38,268 nucleotides of DNA from Clostridia bacterium (GTDB taxonomy: Bacteria > Bacillota > Clostridia > Oscillospirales > Acutalibacteraceae). How positions within the stretch are numbered: the first letter of the stretch is position 1; each line of letters opens with the position of its first letter. A program made the translations under genes and the position numbers. Below the pieces are notes generated by a model, which had not been told where the DNA came from, did no database searches, and saw only the letters and a list, made by a program, of their open reading frames with translations. Below, one piece after another: positions 7,697 through 16,238 of this stretch. The DNA is taken from assembly GCA_030526115.1 (NCBI GenBank), contig JAUNDK010000018.1:1-38268 (forward strand), given 5' to 3'.

Positions 7697-9277
7697 TTGG
7701 CAGATTTAAGAACAGAGATTGAAAAAAGAAGAACCTTCGCCATTATCTCCCACCCGGATGCCGGTAAAACCACACTCACAGAGAAGTTCCTCCTTTACGG
7801 CGGAGCAATCAACCTCGCAGGTATGGTTAAGGGAAAGAAGAATTCCAGACACGCTGTTTCCGACTGGATGGAAATCGAGAAGCAGAGAGGTATTTCCGTT
7901 ACATCCTCCGTTATGCAGTTCAACTACGACGGCTACTGCATCAACATTCTGGATACCCCGGGACATCAGGACTTCTCCGAGGATACCTACCGTACCCTCA
8001 TGGCTGCCGACAGCGCAGTAATGGTCATCGACGCGGCAAAGGGCGTTGAGCCTCAGACAAGAAAACTCTTCCACGTATGTGTTATGAGAGATATTCCGAT
8101 TTTCACATTCATCAACAAGATGGACCGTGACGCCCTCGACCCGTACGATCTCCTCGATGAAATCGAGAAGGAACTTGGTATCGGTACCTACCCTATGAAC
8201 TGGCCTATCGGTTCAGGTAAGGAATTCAAGGGTGTTTACGACCGCCGGAAGAGCGAGATTGTTGAGTTCACAGAGAACTCCGGCCAGAAGGTTCAGGCAA
8301 GAGAGATTGACGTAAACGACGAGTCCCTCAAAGATGAGCTCGGTGAAGCTCTTTACAATACCCTCCGTGATGACGTTGAGCTCCTCGACGGCGCAGGCGA
8401 CGAACTCGATATCGAGAAGGTCCGCCACGGTAAGCTTTCTCCTGTATTCTTCGGTTCGGCTCTCACAAACTTCGGTGTCGAGCTCTTCCTCGAGAACTTC
8501 CTCAAGCTCACATCTTCACCGCTCCCAAGAAACACAGCAGAGGGAACAGTCGACCCTATGAGCAACGACTTCTCCGCTTTCGTATTCAAGATTCAGGCTA
8601 ACATGAACAAGGCCCACCGTGACCGTATCGCATTCATGAGAATCTGTTCCGGCCGTTTCGAAAAGGGCATGGAGGTTAACCACATTCAGGGCGGCAAGAA
8701 GATCAAGCTCGCACAGCCAACCCAGATGATGGCCCAGTCCAGAGAGATTATCGACGAGGCCTACGCAGGCGATATCATCGGTATTTTCGACCCGGGCATT
8801 TTCTCCATAGGTGACACAGTATGCACAGGCAAGAAGTTCACTTTCGAGGGTATTCCGACCTTCGCCCCTGAGTATTTCTGCCGTGTAGCCCAGAAGGACA
8901 CAATGAAGCGTAAGCAGTTCGTAAAGGGTGTAACTCAGATTGCCCAGGAAGGTGCAATTCAGATCTTCCAGGAGGTTTCCTCCGGTATGGAAGAGGTTAT
9001 CGTAGGCGTTGTCGGTACACTTCAGTTCGACGTTTTCAAGTACAGAATGGAGAACGAGTACAACGTTGAGATAAGAATGGAGAATCTCCCGTACTCACTC
9101 ATCCGCTGGATTGATAACCCTGATATAGATCTCAAGAAGCTCAACCTCACAACCGACACAAAGAAGGTTCAGGACATGAGAGGCAGATATCTCCTCCTGT
9201 TCAGCAACGAGTGGAGCATAGGCTGGGCATATGACCACAACGAGGGTCTCATGCTCTCCGACTTCAGTAAAAACTAA
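7697..9277 (+). CDS. prfC: Peptide chain release factor 3
   Basis: A 526-residue translational GTPase, the usual length for RF3. It recycles RF1/RF2 from the ribosome after peptide release. GTPase motifs are clear: SHPDAGKT (18-25), switch region around KQRGISVTSS (62-71), DTPGH (86-90) and NKMD (140-143). The RF3-specific stretch GMVKGKKNSRHAVSDWMEIE follows G1. The start is a TTG preceded by GAGGT with about 6 nt spacing; no upstream ATG fits. The gene is monocistronic, with its own promoter and a terminator at 9297-9334. Codon use is rich in CTC, AAG and TCC, as expected of a well-expressed housekeeping gene here. Confidence 0.96.
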   Translation: MADLRTEIEKRRTFAIISHPDAGKTTLTEKFLLYGGAINLAGMVKGKKNSRHAVSDWMEIEKQRGISVTSSVMQFNYDGYCINILDTPGHQDFSEDTYRTLMAADSAVMVIDAAKGVEPQTRKLFHVCVMRDIPIFTFINKMDRDALDPYDLLDEIEKELGIGTYPMNWPIGSGKEFKGVYDRRKSEIVEFTENSGQKVQAREIDVNDESLKDELGEALYNTLRDDVELLDGAGDELDIEKVRHGKLSPVFFGSALTNFGVELFLENFLKLTSSPLPRNTAEGTVDPMSNDFSAFVFKIQANMNKAHRDRIAFMRICSGRFEKGMEVNHIQGGKKIKLAQPTQMMAQSREIIDEAYAGDIIGIFDPGIFSIGDTVCTGKKFTFEGIPTFAPEYFCRVAQKDTMKRKQFVKGVTQIAQEGAIQIFQEVSSGMEEVIVGVVGTLQFDVFKYRMENEYNVEIRMENLPYSLIRWIDNPDIDLKKLNLTTDTKKVQDMRGRYLLLFSNEWSIGWAYDHNEGLMLSDFSKN

Positions 9278-9296
9278 ATCTGATTCAGTGCTTAAG

Positions 9297-9334
9297 GCCC
9301 GGTGAAAACATAAAAGTTTTTGCCGGGCTTTTTT
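9297..9334 (+). terminator. prfC rho-independent terminator
   Basis: GCCCGG (9297-9302) pairs with CCGGGC (9323-9328) and is followed by TTTTTT. Its downstream half merges with the first stem of the repeat block that follows. Confidence 0.75.
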
Positions 9335-9660
9335 CAAAAAGCCTGCAGAGTCTGAGACAGAGTCTCAGGGCAGGTCAGATGCAGCTAACCCAAGTGGGAG
9401 AACCATTGCGAAGCAATGACCGAAAAAACTTAGTCAGAGAGTCGAGAAGAGCGAAGCGAATTCGAGCGAATCTGACGGACCTCTTTAGCTGATTCGGAAT
9501 TGAGAAGTCGTAGTTCGGAATTAATCATCCTCATCAGGTTTTTGCGTTCTTGGTGGGTAGGCATAAAGGGGCTTACTTTTTCAACCTCATCAGTCTGAGC
9601 TATCGCTCATCCCCCTTCCCCTATGGGGTAAGCGGTAAATTTGCAAGCAAACACCTGATG
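9313..9660 (+). repeat. Composite intergenic repeat block, shortened
   Basis: It carries stem GGCTTTTT/AAAAAGCC, stem CTGAGAC (9352-9358)/AGA/GTCTCAG (9362-9368), CATTGCGAAGCAATG (about 9402-9416), GTCAGA...TCTGAC, then TGAGCTATCGCTCA and a CTTCCCC...GGGG remnant ending in the 'gcaagcaaacacc' variant found at 3350 and, inverted, at 1-15. Confidence 0.8.
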
Positions 9661-9666
9661 AGGTAA

Positions 9667-9692
9667 AACAAAAACGAAGTCCTGCCATTACG
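9667..9692. repeat. Direct repeat, left copy (partial copy of the mrp terminator)
   Basis: This 26-bp stretch containing CGAAG, CCTGCCATTACG and a poly-A run recurs at 10103-10129 with one substitution and one extra A. The two copies bracket the HTH gene 9706-10020. Only the right copy retains the complementary CTTCG arm that makes a full terminator. Confidence 0.75.
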
Positions 9693-9705
9693 AATACACT
9701 GTGAT

Positions 9706-10020
9706 TTAAATATTGATTATAATTCCCGATTTACTTGGAAATGAAGGATCGTTTCTTGTGAGTGAAAGCAATCTGCATGCAGTACCGTTTGGTTTGTTTC
9801 TTCCTGATTCCCATGCTTCGACTGTTTTTACGGAAACCCCGAGGAATTTTGCAAACAGAGACTGTGTCAGTCCGGTATTTTTGCGTATGAGTCTGATTTC
9901 ATTTGCAGAAAAATCTTCAGGTGGAGTAATTGACATGGTTTTTGTGTTCAGCTGTAAATTGCCTTTTTCATACTCAATAGCCTGATTCAGACCTGTTTTA
10001 ATATCATCAAAAACTGACAT
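9706..10020 (-). CDS. HTH (XRE/HigA-like) regulator, solitary antitoxin type
   Basis: A 104-residue DNA-binding protein. The helix-turn-helix spans about residues 41-72 (EIRLIRKNTGLTQSLFAKFL then GVSVKTVEAWESGRNKP). This resembles the NadS/HigA-type antitoxins that usually sit beside a RelE/HigB toxin. No toxin frame exists on either side: upstream is a promoter and downstream is repeat DNA. AGGAGG lies 7 nt before ATG. A 19-bp palindrome in its promoter suggests autorepression. The gene lies between two direct repeats derived from the neighbouring terminator, which hints at acquisition or loss as a small cassette. It could be a degraded toxin-antitoxin locus or a plain regulator. Confidence 0.8.
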   Translation of the reverse strand: MSVFDDIKTGLNQAIEYEKGNLQLNTKTMSITPPEDFSANEIRLIRKNTGLTQSLFAKFLGVSVKTVEAWESGRNKPNGTACRLLSLTRNDPSFPSKSGIIINI

Positions 10021-10062
10021 AATTAATCCTCCTTTTCATTCTCTTCAAGTTGATGTATTTTA

Positions 10063-10091
10063 ATTCTACCCTATTTAATAGGGTAATACAA
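10063..10091 (-). promoter_or_regulatory. Promoter with operator in its spacer, HTH gene
   Basis: On the minus strand TTGTAT (10086-10091) is followed by a 17-bp spacer and TAGAAT (10063-10068). The palindrome TACCCTATTTAATAGGGTA (10067-10085, 9-bp arms around one base) fills the spacer and touches the -10 box, so a bound dimer would block RNA polymerase. Confidence 0.75.
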
Positions 10092-10105
10092 GAGAAAAAT
10101 ATAAC

Positions 10106-10140
10106 AAAAAACGAAGCCCTGCCATTACGGTAAGACTTCG
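10106..10140 (-). terminator. mrp terminator
   Basis: CGAAG (10112-10116) pairs with CTTCG (10136-10140). Read on the minus strand the hairpin runs into six T (10106-10111). It lies just past the mrp stop and overlaps the right direct repeat 10103-10129. Confidence 0.65.
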
Positions 10141-10172
10141 CCTTAAAATCAATAATTCTGCATTCTTAATTA

Positions 10173-10994
10173 TCAGAGCGTCTCGATTACATCCGCAGCG
10201 TGGTCGAGCCAGTCGCCGTCATAAAGCTCCACAACACCCTTGTCGCAGTAAGAAGCGAGCATAGGATCCATAGGAATCTTGCCGAGAACAGGAAGACCGT
10301 AGCTTTCCGCAACCTCTTCGATGTGGCTGTCACCGAATACCTTGATAATCTCGTCACAGTGCGGGCACTTTACATAGCTGTAGTTCTCAACGAGACCGAT
10401 AATCGGAACATTCATGAGCTTTGCCATCTCAACAGCCTTGCTTACAATCATGGAAACAAGCTCCTGTGGGGAGGTTACAATGATGATACCGTCAAGCGGG
10501 AGGCTCTGGAAAACAGTGAGCGGAACATCGCCTGTTCCCGGAGGAAGGTCAACGAACATGTAGTCAACCTCGTTCCAGATAACATCTGTCCAGAACTGCT
10601 TGATGGCTCCTGCGATAACGGGACCTCTCCATACAACAGGATCTGTCTCTTTGCCGAGCAGGAGGTTCATGGACATGAGCTCAATGCCGGACTTTGTAAC
10701 AGCAGGGAAAATGCCGTCCTCTGTTCCTGTTGCTCTCTCGTGAATGCCGAAGCACTGAGGAATTGACGGACCTGTAATATCGGCATCAAGAATGGCTGCC
10801 TGAAAATCTCTTCTCTGCATGGTAACAGCCATGAGAGATGTTACGCTGGATTTACCTACGCCGCCTTTGCCTGAAACTATACCTATAACCTTTTTGACGT
10901 TGCTCATTTTGTTCTGTGGCTCGATAAGGCTCTGAGGGTCTCTCTGAGCACAGCTCTCACCGCAGGTGGAACAATCATGTGTGCATTCTGCCAT
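10173..10994 (-). CDS. mrp: Mrp/NBP35-family Fe-S cluster carrier ATPase
   Basis: A 273-residue P-loop ATPase of the Mrp/ApbC/Nbp35 group that holds and transfers Fe-S clusters in the cytoplasm. The deviant Walker A is GKGGVGKSS (42-50); ADITGPSIPQ and DLPPGTGD are the usual following motifs. C210 and C213 (CPHC) are the cluster-bridging pair. Residues 1-15 carry four cysteines (C4, C8, C11, C15) in a CX3CX2CX3C pattern similar to the extra N-terminal cluster of Nbp35. The domain of unknown function found at the N-terminus of many Mrp proteins is absent. AAGGAG precedes ATG. It is monocistronic with a terminator at 10106-10140. Confidence 0.92.
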   Translation of the reverse strand: MAECTHDCSTCGESCAQRDPQSLIEPQNKMSNVKKVIGIVSGKGGVGKSSVTSLMAVTMQRRDFQAAILDADITGPSIPQCFGIHERATGTEDGIFPAVTKSGIELMSMNLLLGKETDPVVWRGPVIAGAIKQFWTDVIWNEVDYMFVDLPPGTGDVPLTVFQSLPLDGIIIVTSPQELVSMIVSKAVEMAKLMNVPIIGLVENYSYVKCPHCDEIIKVFGDSHIEEVAESYGLPVLGKIPMDPMLASYCDKGVVELYDGDWLDHAADVIETL

Positions 10995-11063
10995 TATAAT
11001 AAACTCCTTTTCTTTATCAGATACAACATTGATATAATAAACTTATTTCTGACATTTGTCAAT

Positions 11064-11090
11064 AAAAAAGCCCCTCTTCGAAAGAGGAGC
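11064..11090 (-). terminator. Terminator of the binding-protein gene
   Basis: The arms 11070-11078 and 11082-11090 (GCTCCTCTT/AAGAGGGGC on the minus strand, one G-T pair) form a tight hairpin. It is followed on the minus strand by TTTTTT (11064-11069), 7 bp beyond the stop codon. Confidence 0.85.
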
Positions 11091-11096
11091 CTTTGC

Positions 11097-12785
11097 TTAC
11101 TTGTGGGCATCGATAAAATCGATTCTGCCTATTTCCACGTTTACATCCTGAGCCTTCGGTGATGTGGCATAGTAGGATGAACTGTAATAGATGGGGTAGA
11201 AGATGTACTGGTTGTTGAGGAACTTTTCAAGGCCCGTAACACCCGCTATTCCGTCAGATCCCGCGTGTAAAAGTGTGTCGTATGCGGGAGAGTTGAGAAT
11301 CTGAGGCCATGCGTCGCTTCCGAACCTTGAGAGCAGTGAAAGTGCGGTGTCGGAACCCGATTCCAGAGTGTAAATCGCCGCCTGATAATCCTTTTCCTCA
11401 ATCGCCTCGAGGAACTCACGCTCGCTCAGAGGATTAATATTGAAGTAGCTTCCGCTGAACTCATTCCATGAAGAAATGACTGCGTTTGCTATGTTGATTG
11501 ACATAAAATCATCGGGACATATTACAGTGATGGAAGGCATATACTCAAGTTCTTCGTCTTCACTCTCGATGAGATATTCATCATCTTTTTTCTCTTCGGT
11601 ATAGATTCGGGTTTCTTCGCCTTCTTCGCCGTTTTCCGATGTGGCGTCGATAATCACGAATTCCGATTCCTCCTTGGTGTCGTAGTTCTCGAAATCGAGG
11701 GCTGTGGAATCCTGTTTTACGAAAAGACTGCTCTCGGCATAGGACCTGTAATCCGTGCCGTTGTATTCAAGTCCCGGGGGAACTATATCGTTTGCGATGC
11801 TTACAGATGCGCTCAGCGCACTCTCAATGGATTCACGGTTGATGGATTTCACCATTATTTCACGAACCCTTGTGGTAAGCTCGTAGTAGTCTGTGTTGAG
11901 GAGAAGTCCCGTTACTCTGTTGCCGAAGGAATAAACCCGGCAACCTGCCCCGGTGGCACTGTCTGCCTGCTGCTGATTCTCAAGGGCGAGAACATCGGTT
12001 ATTCCGTTTGTCAGGGCATATACGGGGTCTGCCTTCATCTCATCGATCTCACCGAGATAGAAGCTGAGGGTTTTCGGCTGAACGGCTCTGCCCGTGTATT
12101 CATCATAGGGCTCGAGTTTGATGTATTCGCCGTCCATCCATGAATAGTAATTCTGGAAGGTGAATGGGCCGTCTGTCAGCAGATATTCCACACCAAGGCC
12201 GTATCTGCCCGTTGTGGAAAGGAAAAATTCCTCGTTGCAGGGCATGAACCTCGCCCTTGCTGTGAGCACAGGGAACTCGGGACAGCTCGAATTCAGGCTG
12301 AATACAACCGTGTGGTCATCCTGGGCACTCACACCCACGGAGGAAACATCCGCAAGTCCGTAATATGCGTCTTTTGCATTTTTGATGACAAAGAGCTCGT
12401 CAACATTCTCGGCACCCGTAGCGGGTGAGAGGGCTCTTCTTATACCGTAAACGAAATCATTCGCTGTGATTTTTTTTCCGTTGCTCCACACAGCATTCTT
12501 TTTTAAAGTAAAGGTGAAAGTGGTGAAGTCGGCATTACTGCTCCAGCTCTCCGCAATACCTGCCTCGGCTGTTCCTTCGCTGTTCACACGGCACAGACCC
12601 TCGAACATGGCGTTAATCACCGTAAGTGCACCGTTGTCGGTTGCCGTCTGGGGGTCAAGGGAACGTATGCTGTTTTTCAGATAATATACAAAATCGCCAC
12701 CCCTGCCGGTTTTTGCACCGGAGCATCCGGCAAGAGAGGTGAGAATAAGACAAAATGTTAAAATTAATGATAGATTTTTCTTCAT
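11097..12785 (-). CDS. ABC transporter substrate-binding lipoprotein, OppA/DppA type
   Basis: A 562-residue exported lipoprotein of the SBP_bac_5 family, expected to capture oligopeptides or a similar ligand outside the membrane. The signal sequence ends in a lipobox, SLAGC, with Cys about residue 21. The family opening is evident (YYLKNSIRSLDPQTATDNGA, then FEGLCRV and AVWSNGKKITANDFVYGIRR). Between the two lobes is an unusual acidic insert of about 55 residues rich in Glu and Asp (KEESEFVIIDATSENGEEGE onward). The start at 12785 was chosen for GGAG 8 nt upstream and for the signal peptide; longer frames add an implausible leader. No permease or ATPase gene is adjacent, so its partners must be elsewhere. 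Confidence 0.88.
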   Translation of the reverse strand: MKKNLSLILTFCLILTSLAGCSGAKTGRGGDFVYYLKNSIRSLDPQTATDNGALTVINAMFEGLCRVNSEGTAEAGIAESWSSNADFTTFTFTLKKNAVWSNGKKITANDFVYGIRRALSPATGAENVDELFVIKNAKDAYYGLADVSSVGVSAQDDHTVVFSLNSSCPEFPVLTARARFMPCNEEFFLSTTGRYGLGVEYLLTDGPFTFQNYYSWMDGEYIKLEPYDEYTGRAVQPKTLSFYLGEIDEMKADPVYALTNGITDVLALENQQQADSATGAGCRVYSFGNRVTGLLLNTDYYELTTRVREIMVKSINRESIESALSASVSIANDIVPPGLEYNGTDYRSYAESSLFVKQDSTALDFENYDTKEESEFVIIDATSENGEEGEETRIYTEEKKDDEYLIESEDEELEYMPSITVICPDDFMSINIANAVISSWNEFSGSYFNINPLSEREFLEAIEEKDYQAAIYTLESGSDTALSLLSRFGSDAWPQILNSPAYDTLLHAGSDGIAGVTGLEKFLNNQYIFYPIYYSSSYYATSPKAQDVNVEIGRIDFIDAHK

Positions 12786-12954
12786 AGTTAAACTCCGACT
12801 CTGACTCGTTGTGTGATTAGTATACATAAAACATATGATATTATAATTCTGTTTTAGAAAAAAGAAAACAGAGTATGAAGAAAATTTGCAAAACTGTTTC
12901 ATTTAGTATAGTTATGGCTTTTGGCACAGGGAAAACCCGTCACTGCCTGAAACA

Positions 12955-12992
12955 GAAAAAATCCGGCGTAAGCGTCAAAGCTCATCGCCGGA
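12955..12992 (-). terminator. Terminator of the MORN gene
   Basis: TCCGGCG (12962-12968) pairs with CGCCGGA (12986-12992). On the minus strand the hairpin is followed by a run of T (plus-strand A at 12956-12961), 10 bp past the MORN stop. Confidence 0.8.
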
Positions 12993-13001
12993 CATGACTG
13001 T

Positions 13002-14789
13002 TTATATTTTCTTGTAGAGTATTCCGCCTGAGTATTCGTCGTTCTTCCATTCACCGGAATAAACAACACGGCCTTCTTTGTCGAACTCTGTTCCGAAGCC
13101 CTCACGCACACCGTCGGCAAAGTGACCTGTGTAAACAAGTCTGCCGTCCGCATCGAAGAGAGAGCCCATGCCTGCGGCCTTTCCGCCCTCGAAATCTCCG
13201 ACATAGATTCTGCCGTCCTCTTTGCGTACGCTTATGCCTGTTCCGTGCTTTTTGCCGTTCTCTGTGTTTCCGTAGTAGAGAAGTCTGCCCTCGCTGTCAA
13301 TGGAGACGGATTCCGAAGCCTGACTGCCGTTTTCCCAGCGTGTGACATGAATGCTGTTGTCGGTGGGGTTGAACGAAACGCCCAGACCGTCCTTTTTGTC
13401 GTTCTTCCAGTTACCCGCATAGCTCAGGGCACCGTCTCTGAAATATGAGGTTCCTATGCCGTTGCGTCTGTCATCGGCATAATCACCGATGTAAACGGGA
13501 ATGCCGTCTGCGGTTTCGGTTCTGCCTTTGCCTTCACGTTTGCCGTTTCTCATTCTGCCTGAGTAGATGTGTTTGCCGTCGCCGACAGCAAGGTCGAGAG
13601 CGGTGTCGTCCTCTTCTTCCGCAGATTCAGCTTCGGTGTTTTCCTCTTCGGCTTCCGGCTCAGCATCTGCCTCAGCTTCCGGCTCTTCGGCATTATCTTC
13701 GATGATTACAGGCTCTGTTTCGGCAGGCTCGGTTTCTTCAGGCTGAATCTCTTCGGCAGTTTCCTCTGTGTCTGTCGGAGTTTCTTCTGTTTCCTGCTCA
13801 TCAGCTGTCTGTTGATCGTCTTCAGGCTCATTTACAGCGGCTTCTTCGCCGTCGGTGTTTTCAACAACGTCGCTTTCCGCAGGGGATAATTCTTCTTGGG
13901 CCCCGGTGTTTTCCACATCATCCTTTTCGTTGGTGGAAAGTTCCTCGGTTATTTCTTCGGTTTCTTCCGGGTTATCCTCTGTTTCAAGCGGTTCATCGGT
14001 GATAATCTCTGTATCGTCGGCAGCTTCTTCGCAGTTTTCGTTTTTAAGCTCTGCAATTTCTTCCATGGATGTGAACTCGGGTTCTTCCTCAGAAACAGCT
14101 GCCCCGGTTTCGGGTGCTTCGGCTTCCTCATCCCATGTGCCGTTCATGTCCCCGGTTTTCTCTGCGGCAGAAGCCTCTTTGCGCTTTTCCGCCTCTTCCG
14201 CGCTTGTGTAGCAGAAATCTCCCTCGTCTGTGGAGACAAGCACAAAATCGCTGTCAAACTCTGAGTTCACAAGGCTCTGTTCGGCGGAGTCCGTCTCATA
14301 CGGGGATGGGTACAGCTCTGTTATGTTATAGCGGTTCTTCTCTTCGTTATAGATGTATTTCTCAATGGCGTCATCTGTTTCACACGGCTTGAGAATTTCA
14401 ACCGCCTTTGAAAAATCGGAAGGGGAGAAGTACTCTGTCTTGAGCCACTTCATCTCGTTGTTGTATGTGATTTTTCCGATGATTCTGTTGTTGAGATCAC
14501 GGCGGACTATGGTGAAATTCTTACCGGTCTGAAAAGCCTCTTCGGTTCTGATTTTACCGAGAGTTTTGGTCCATCTTATTTTATGTCTGCTGATTTTTCC
14601 GCTGAGTTTTCCTGTGTTGCCCAGTTCGTTTACATGGTATTTTGCGGATGCGGTTCTCATGCCGTTTGCAAAGAATTCACGGCGGAGCATGGCAAGGTCA
14701 CCCCTGAAGTTTCTCATACCCTCGGCGGCTATGTCACATGCGTAATATACGTTGCGGTTAATTAAGCTTGAGCTTATGTTCTTTTCCAT
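13002..14789 (-). CDS. MORN-repeat protein with long acidic linker
   Basis: A 595-residue protein without signal peptide or membrane segment. Residues 1 to about 210 form a basic/aromatic domain I do not recognise. About 210-405 is a disordered, highly acidic Glu/Thr/Pro-rich linker. About 405-590 contains seven or eight MORN repeats (YSGRMRNGKREGKG, YIGDYADDRRNGIG, YAGNWKNDKKDGLG, YYGNTENGKKHGTG, YVGDFEGGKAAGMG, YTGHFADGVREGFG, YSGEWKNDEYSGG). MORN repeats make an extended beta-sheet that binds proteins or lipids; in bacteria their role is mostly unknown. AGAGGAT precedes ATG. It is monocistronic, divergent from the FGGY kinase, with its own terminator. A scaffold or membrane-contact role is only a guess. 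Confidence 0.85.
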   Translation of the reverse strand: MEKNISSSLINRNVYYACDIAAEGMRNFRGDLAMLRREFFANGMRTASAKYHVNELGNTGKLSGKISRHKIRWTKTLGKIRTEEAFQTGKNFTIVRRDLNNRIIGKITYNNEMKWLKTEYFSPSDFSKAVEILKPCETDDAIEKYIYNEEKNRYNITELYPSPYETDSAEQSLVNSEFDSDFVLVSTDEGDFCYTSAEEAEKRKEASAAEKTGDMNGTWDEEAEAPETGAAVSEEEPEFTSMEEIAELKNENCEEAADDTEIITDEPLETEDNPEETEEITEELSTNEKDDVENTGAQEELSPAESDVVENTDGEEAAVNEPEDDQQTADEQETEETPTDTEETAEEIQPEETEPAETEPVIIEDNAEEPEAEADAEPEAEEENTEAESAEEEDDTALDLAVGDGKHIYSGRMRNGKREGKGRTETADGIPVYIGDYADDRRNGIGTSYFRDGALSYAGNWKNDKKDGLGVSFNPTDNSIHVTRWENGSQASESVSIDSEGRLLYYGNTENGKKHGTGISVRKEDGRIYVGDFEGGKAAGMGSLFDADGRLVYTGHFADGVREGFGTEFDKEGRVVYSGEWKNDEYSGGILYKKI

Positions 14790-14877
14790 TTTATCCTCTT
14801 TAAAACATAAATTTACAGATAAAGTATATCATATCGGTAAGTAATAGAAAAGACAATAAAAAGCAAAACTTCTCAGC

Positions 14878-14906
14878 TTGACAGTGGTAAACTGTGTTAC
14901 TATAAT
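14878..14906 (+). promoter_or_regulatory. Consensus sigma-A promoter of the FGGY kinase
   Basis: TTGACA (14878-14883), a 17-bp spacer and TATAAT (14901-14906) match the consensus exactly. The transcript leader is about 25 nt. Confidence 0.9.
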
Positions 14907-14936
14907 TGAAGAAGCACAAATAAAAGGAGAATTCCC

Positions 14937-16238
14937 ATGAAAATACTCGGTGTGGATATAGGCACAACTTCAATTTCCACTGTCGTTTTTGAAAACTCTG
15001 TGACAGAATCAAAAACCATAGAAAACGGAACCTTCATCAAAGGCGAAGCTTTTGAGAAAATTCAGGACCCAAAGCAGATATGGGAGAAAGTCGGCTCGGT
15101 TGTTACTGAATTTCTGACAAAGTACAAAGATATTGAGGCCATAGGCTTAACGGGTCAGATGCACGGCATAGTCTATCTTGATGAAAACGGAGAGGCGGTA
15201 AGTCCGCTTTACACATGGCAGGACGCAAGGGGAGATCTGCCCTATGATGAAAACCACAGCTATGCAGGGTATCTGTCTGAACTCACAGGTCATAAACTTG
15301 CCACAGGTTACGGCATGGTCACACATTTCTACAATATAAAGAATAATCTTGTACCGAAGAATGCAGTGTGTTTCTGCACTATAATGGACTATGTCGCCAT
15401 GAAACTCGCAGGACTCACAAGACCGAAAACCGAGCCCACAAACGCCGCAGGTCTGGGTCTTTTCGATTTAAAGAACAATGTGTTTGACGAAGAAGCCCTC
15501 GCAAAGGCAGGCATAGACAAAGCCATTCTGCCTGAGGTGGCGGAAGAAGCATACCTCGGCACAGATGAACACGGAGTTCCCGTATATGCCGCAATAGGGG
15601 ATAATCAGGCGGCTTTTCTCGGCTCTGTCGGAGAAAACAGAAACGCCCTGCTCATCAATGTGGGCACAGGCAGTCAGGTGGCAGTATATACCGGGAAATT
15701 CATGCAGGTTAAAGGCCTTGAGACAAGACCTTTCCCGGGTGGAGGATATCTGCTTGTGGGTGCGTCCCTCTGCGGCGGCAGAGCCTACGCCATGCTGGAA
15801 AAATTCTTCAGAGAAACAGTAAAAATGGTAACAGGCGAGGATAAAAGCGCATATTCCGCCATGGATAAAGCCCTGAGAGAAGCTGAAGATTTAAGTGATG
15901 CCCCCAAAACCAGTACCACATTTCAGGGCACAAGGGAGAATCCGAATATCCTCGGTTCCGTAACAGGAATAGGAACGGATAATTTCACACCCGTACACCT
16001 GATTCAGTCTTTCATGAACGGCATGGCAGAGGAGCTGTATGATATGTACTCCGCTTACCTTGAAGCAGGAGGGGAGAAGCCGAAAGTAATGATAGGCTCT
16101 GGCAACGGACTGAGAAAAAATTCCCACCTGTGCAGAACTTTCGAGGAAATTTTCGGATGCAAGCTCATACTGTCCGAGTGCGAGGAAGAGGCGGCTGCGG
16201 GAACAGCATGCTTTGTTGCAGGCAACAAAGCAAATTAA
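14937..16238 (+). CDS. FGGY-family carbohydrate kinase, sedoheptulokinase-like
   Basis: A 433-residue cytoplasmic sugar kinase. The phosphate-1 motif GVDIGTTSIS (5-14) opens the first actin-like domain. GLTGQMHGIVYLD (70-82) and LYTWQDARGD (91-100) resemble sedoheptulokinase more than xylulokinase or glycerol kinase. IGDNQAA holds the likely catalytic Asp222, and NVGTGSQ (241-247) is the second phosphate motif. The length is slightly short for FGGY kinases. It probably phosphorylates sedoheptulose or a related ketose, feeding the non-oxidative pentose phosphate pathway. AAGGAG precedes ATG and a perfect sigma-A promoter lies 30 bp upstream. It is monocistronic. Substrate assignment is moderate. 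Confidence 0.85.
   Translation: MKILGVDIGTTSISTVVFENSVTESKTIENGTFIKGEAFEKIQDPKQIWEKVGSVVTEFLTKYKDIEAIGLTGQMHGIVYLDENGEAVSPLYTWQDARGDLPYDENHSYAGYLSELTGHKLATGYGMVTHFYNIKNNLVPKNAVCFCTIMDYVAMKLAGLTRPKTEPTNAAGLGLFDLKNNVFDEEALAKAGIDKAILPEVAEEAYLGTDEHGVPVYAAIGDNQAAFLGSVGENRNALLINVGTGSQVAVYTGKFMQVKGLETRPFPGGGYLLVGASLCGGRAYAMLEKFFRETVKMVTGEDKSAYSAMDKALREAEDLSDAPKTSTTFQGTRENPNILGSVTGIGTDNFTPVHLIQSFMNGMAEELYDMYSAYLEAGGEKPKVMIGSGNGLRKNSHLCRTFEEIFGCKLILSECEEEAAAGTACFVAGNKAN

Noticed and set aside
9335..10172. Toxin partner for the HTH antitoxin-like gene
   Set aside because: Both sides were read in all frames; only repeat DNA, a promoter and a terminator are present.
13445..14392. Plus-strand frames opposite the MORN gene
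   Set aside because: Composition is the mirror of the acidic linker codons; no start signals.
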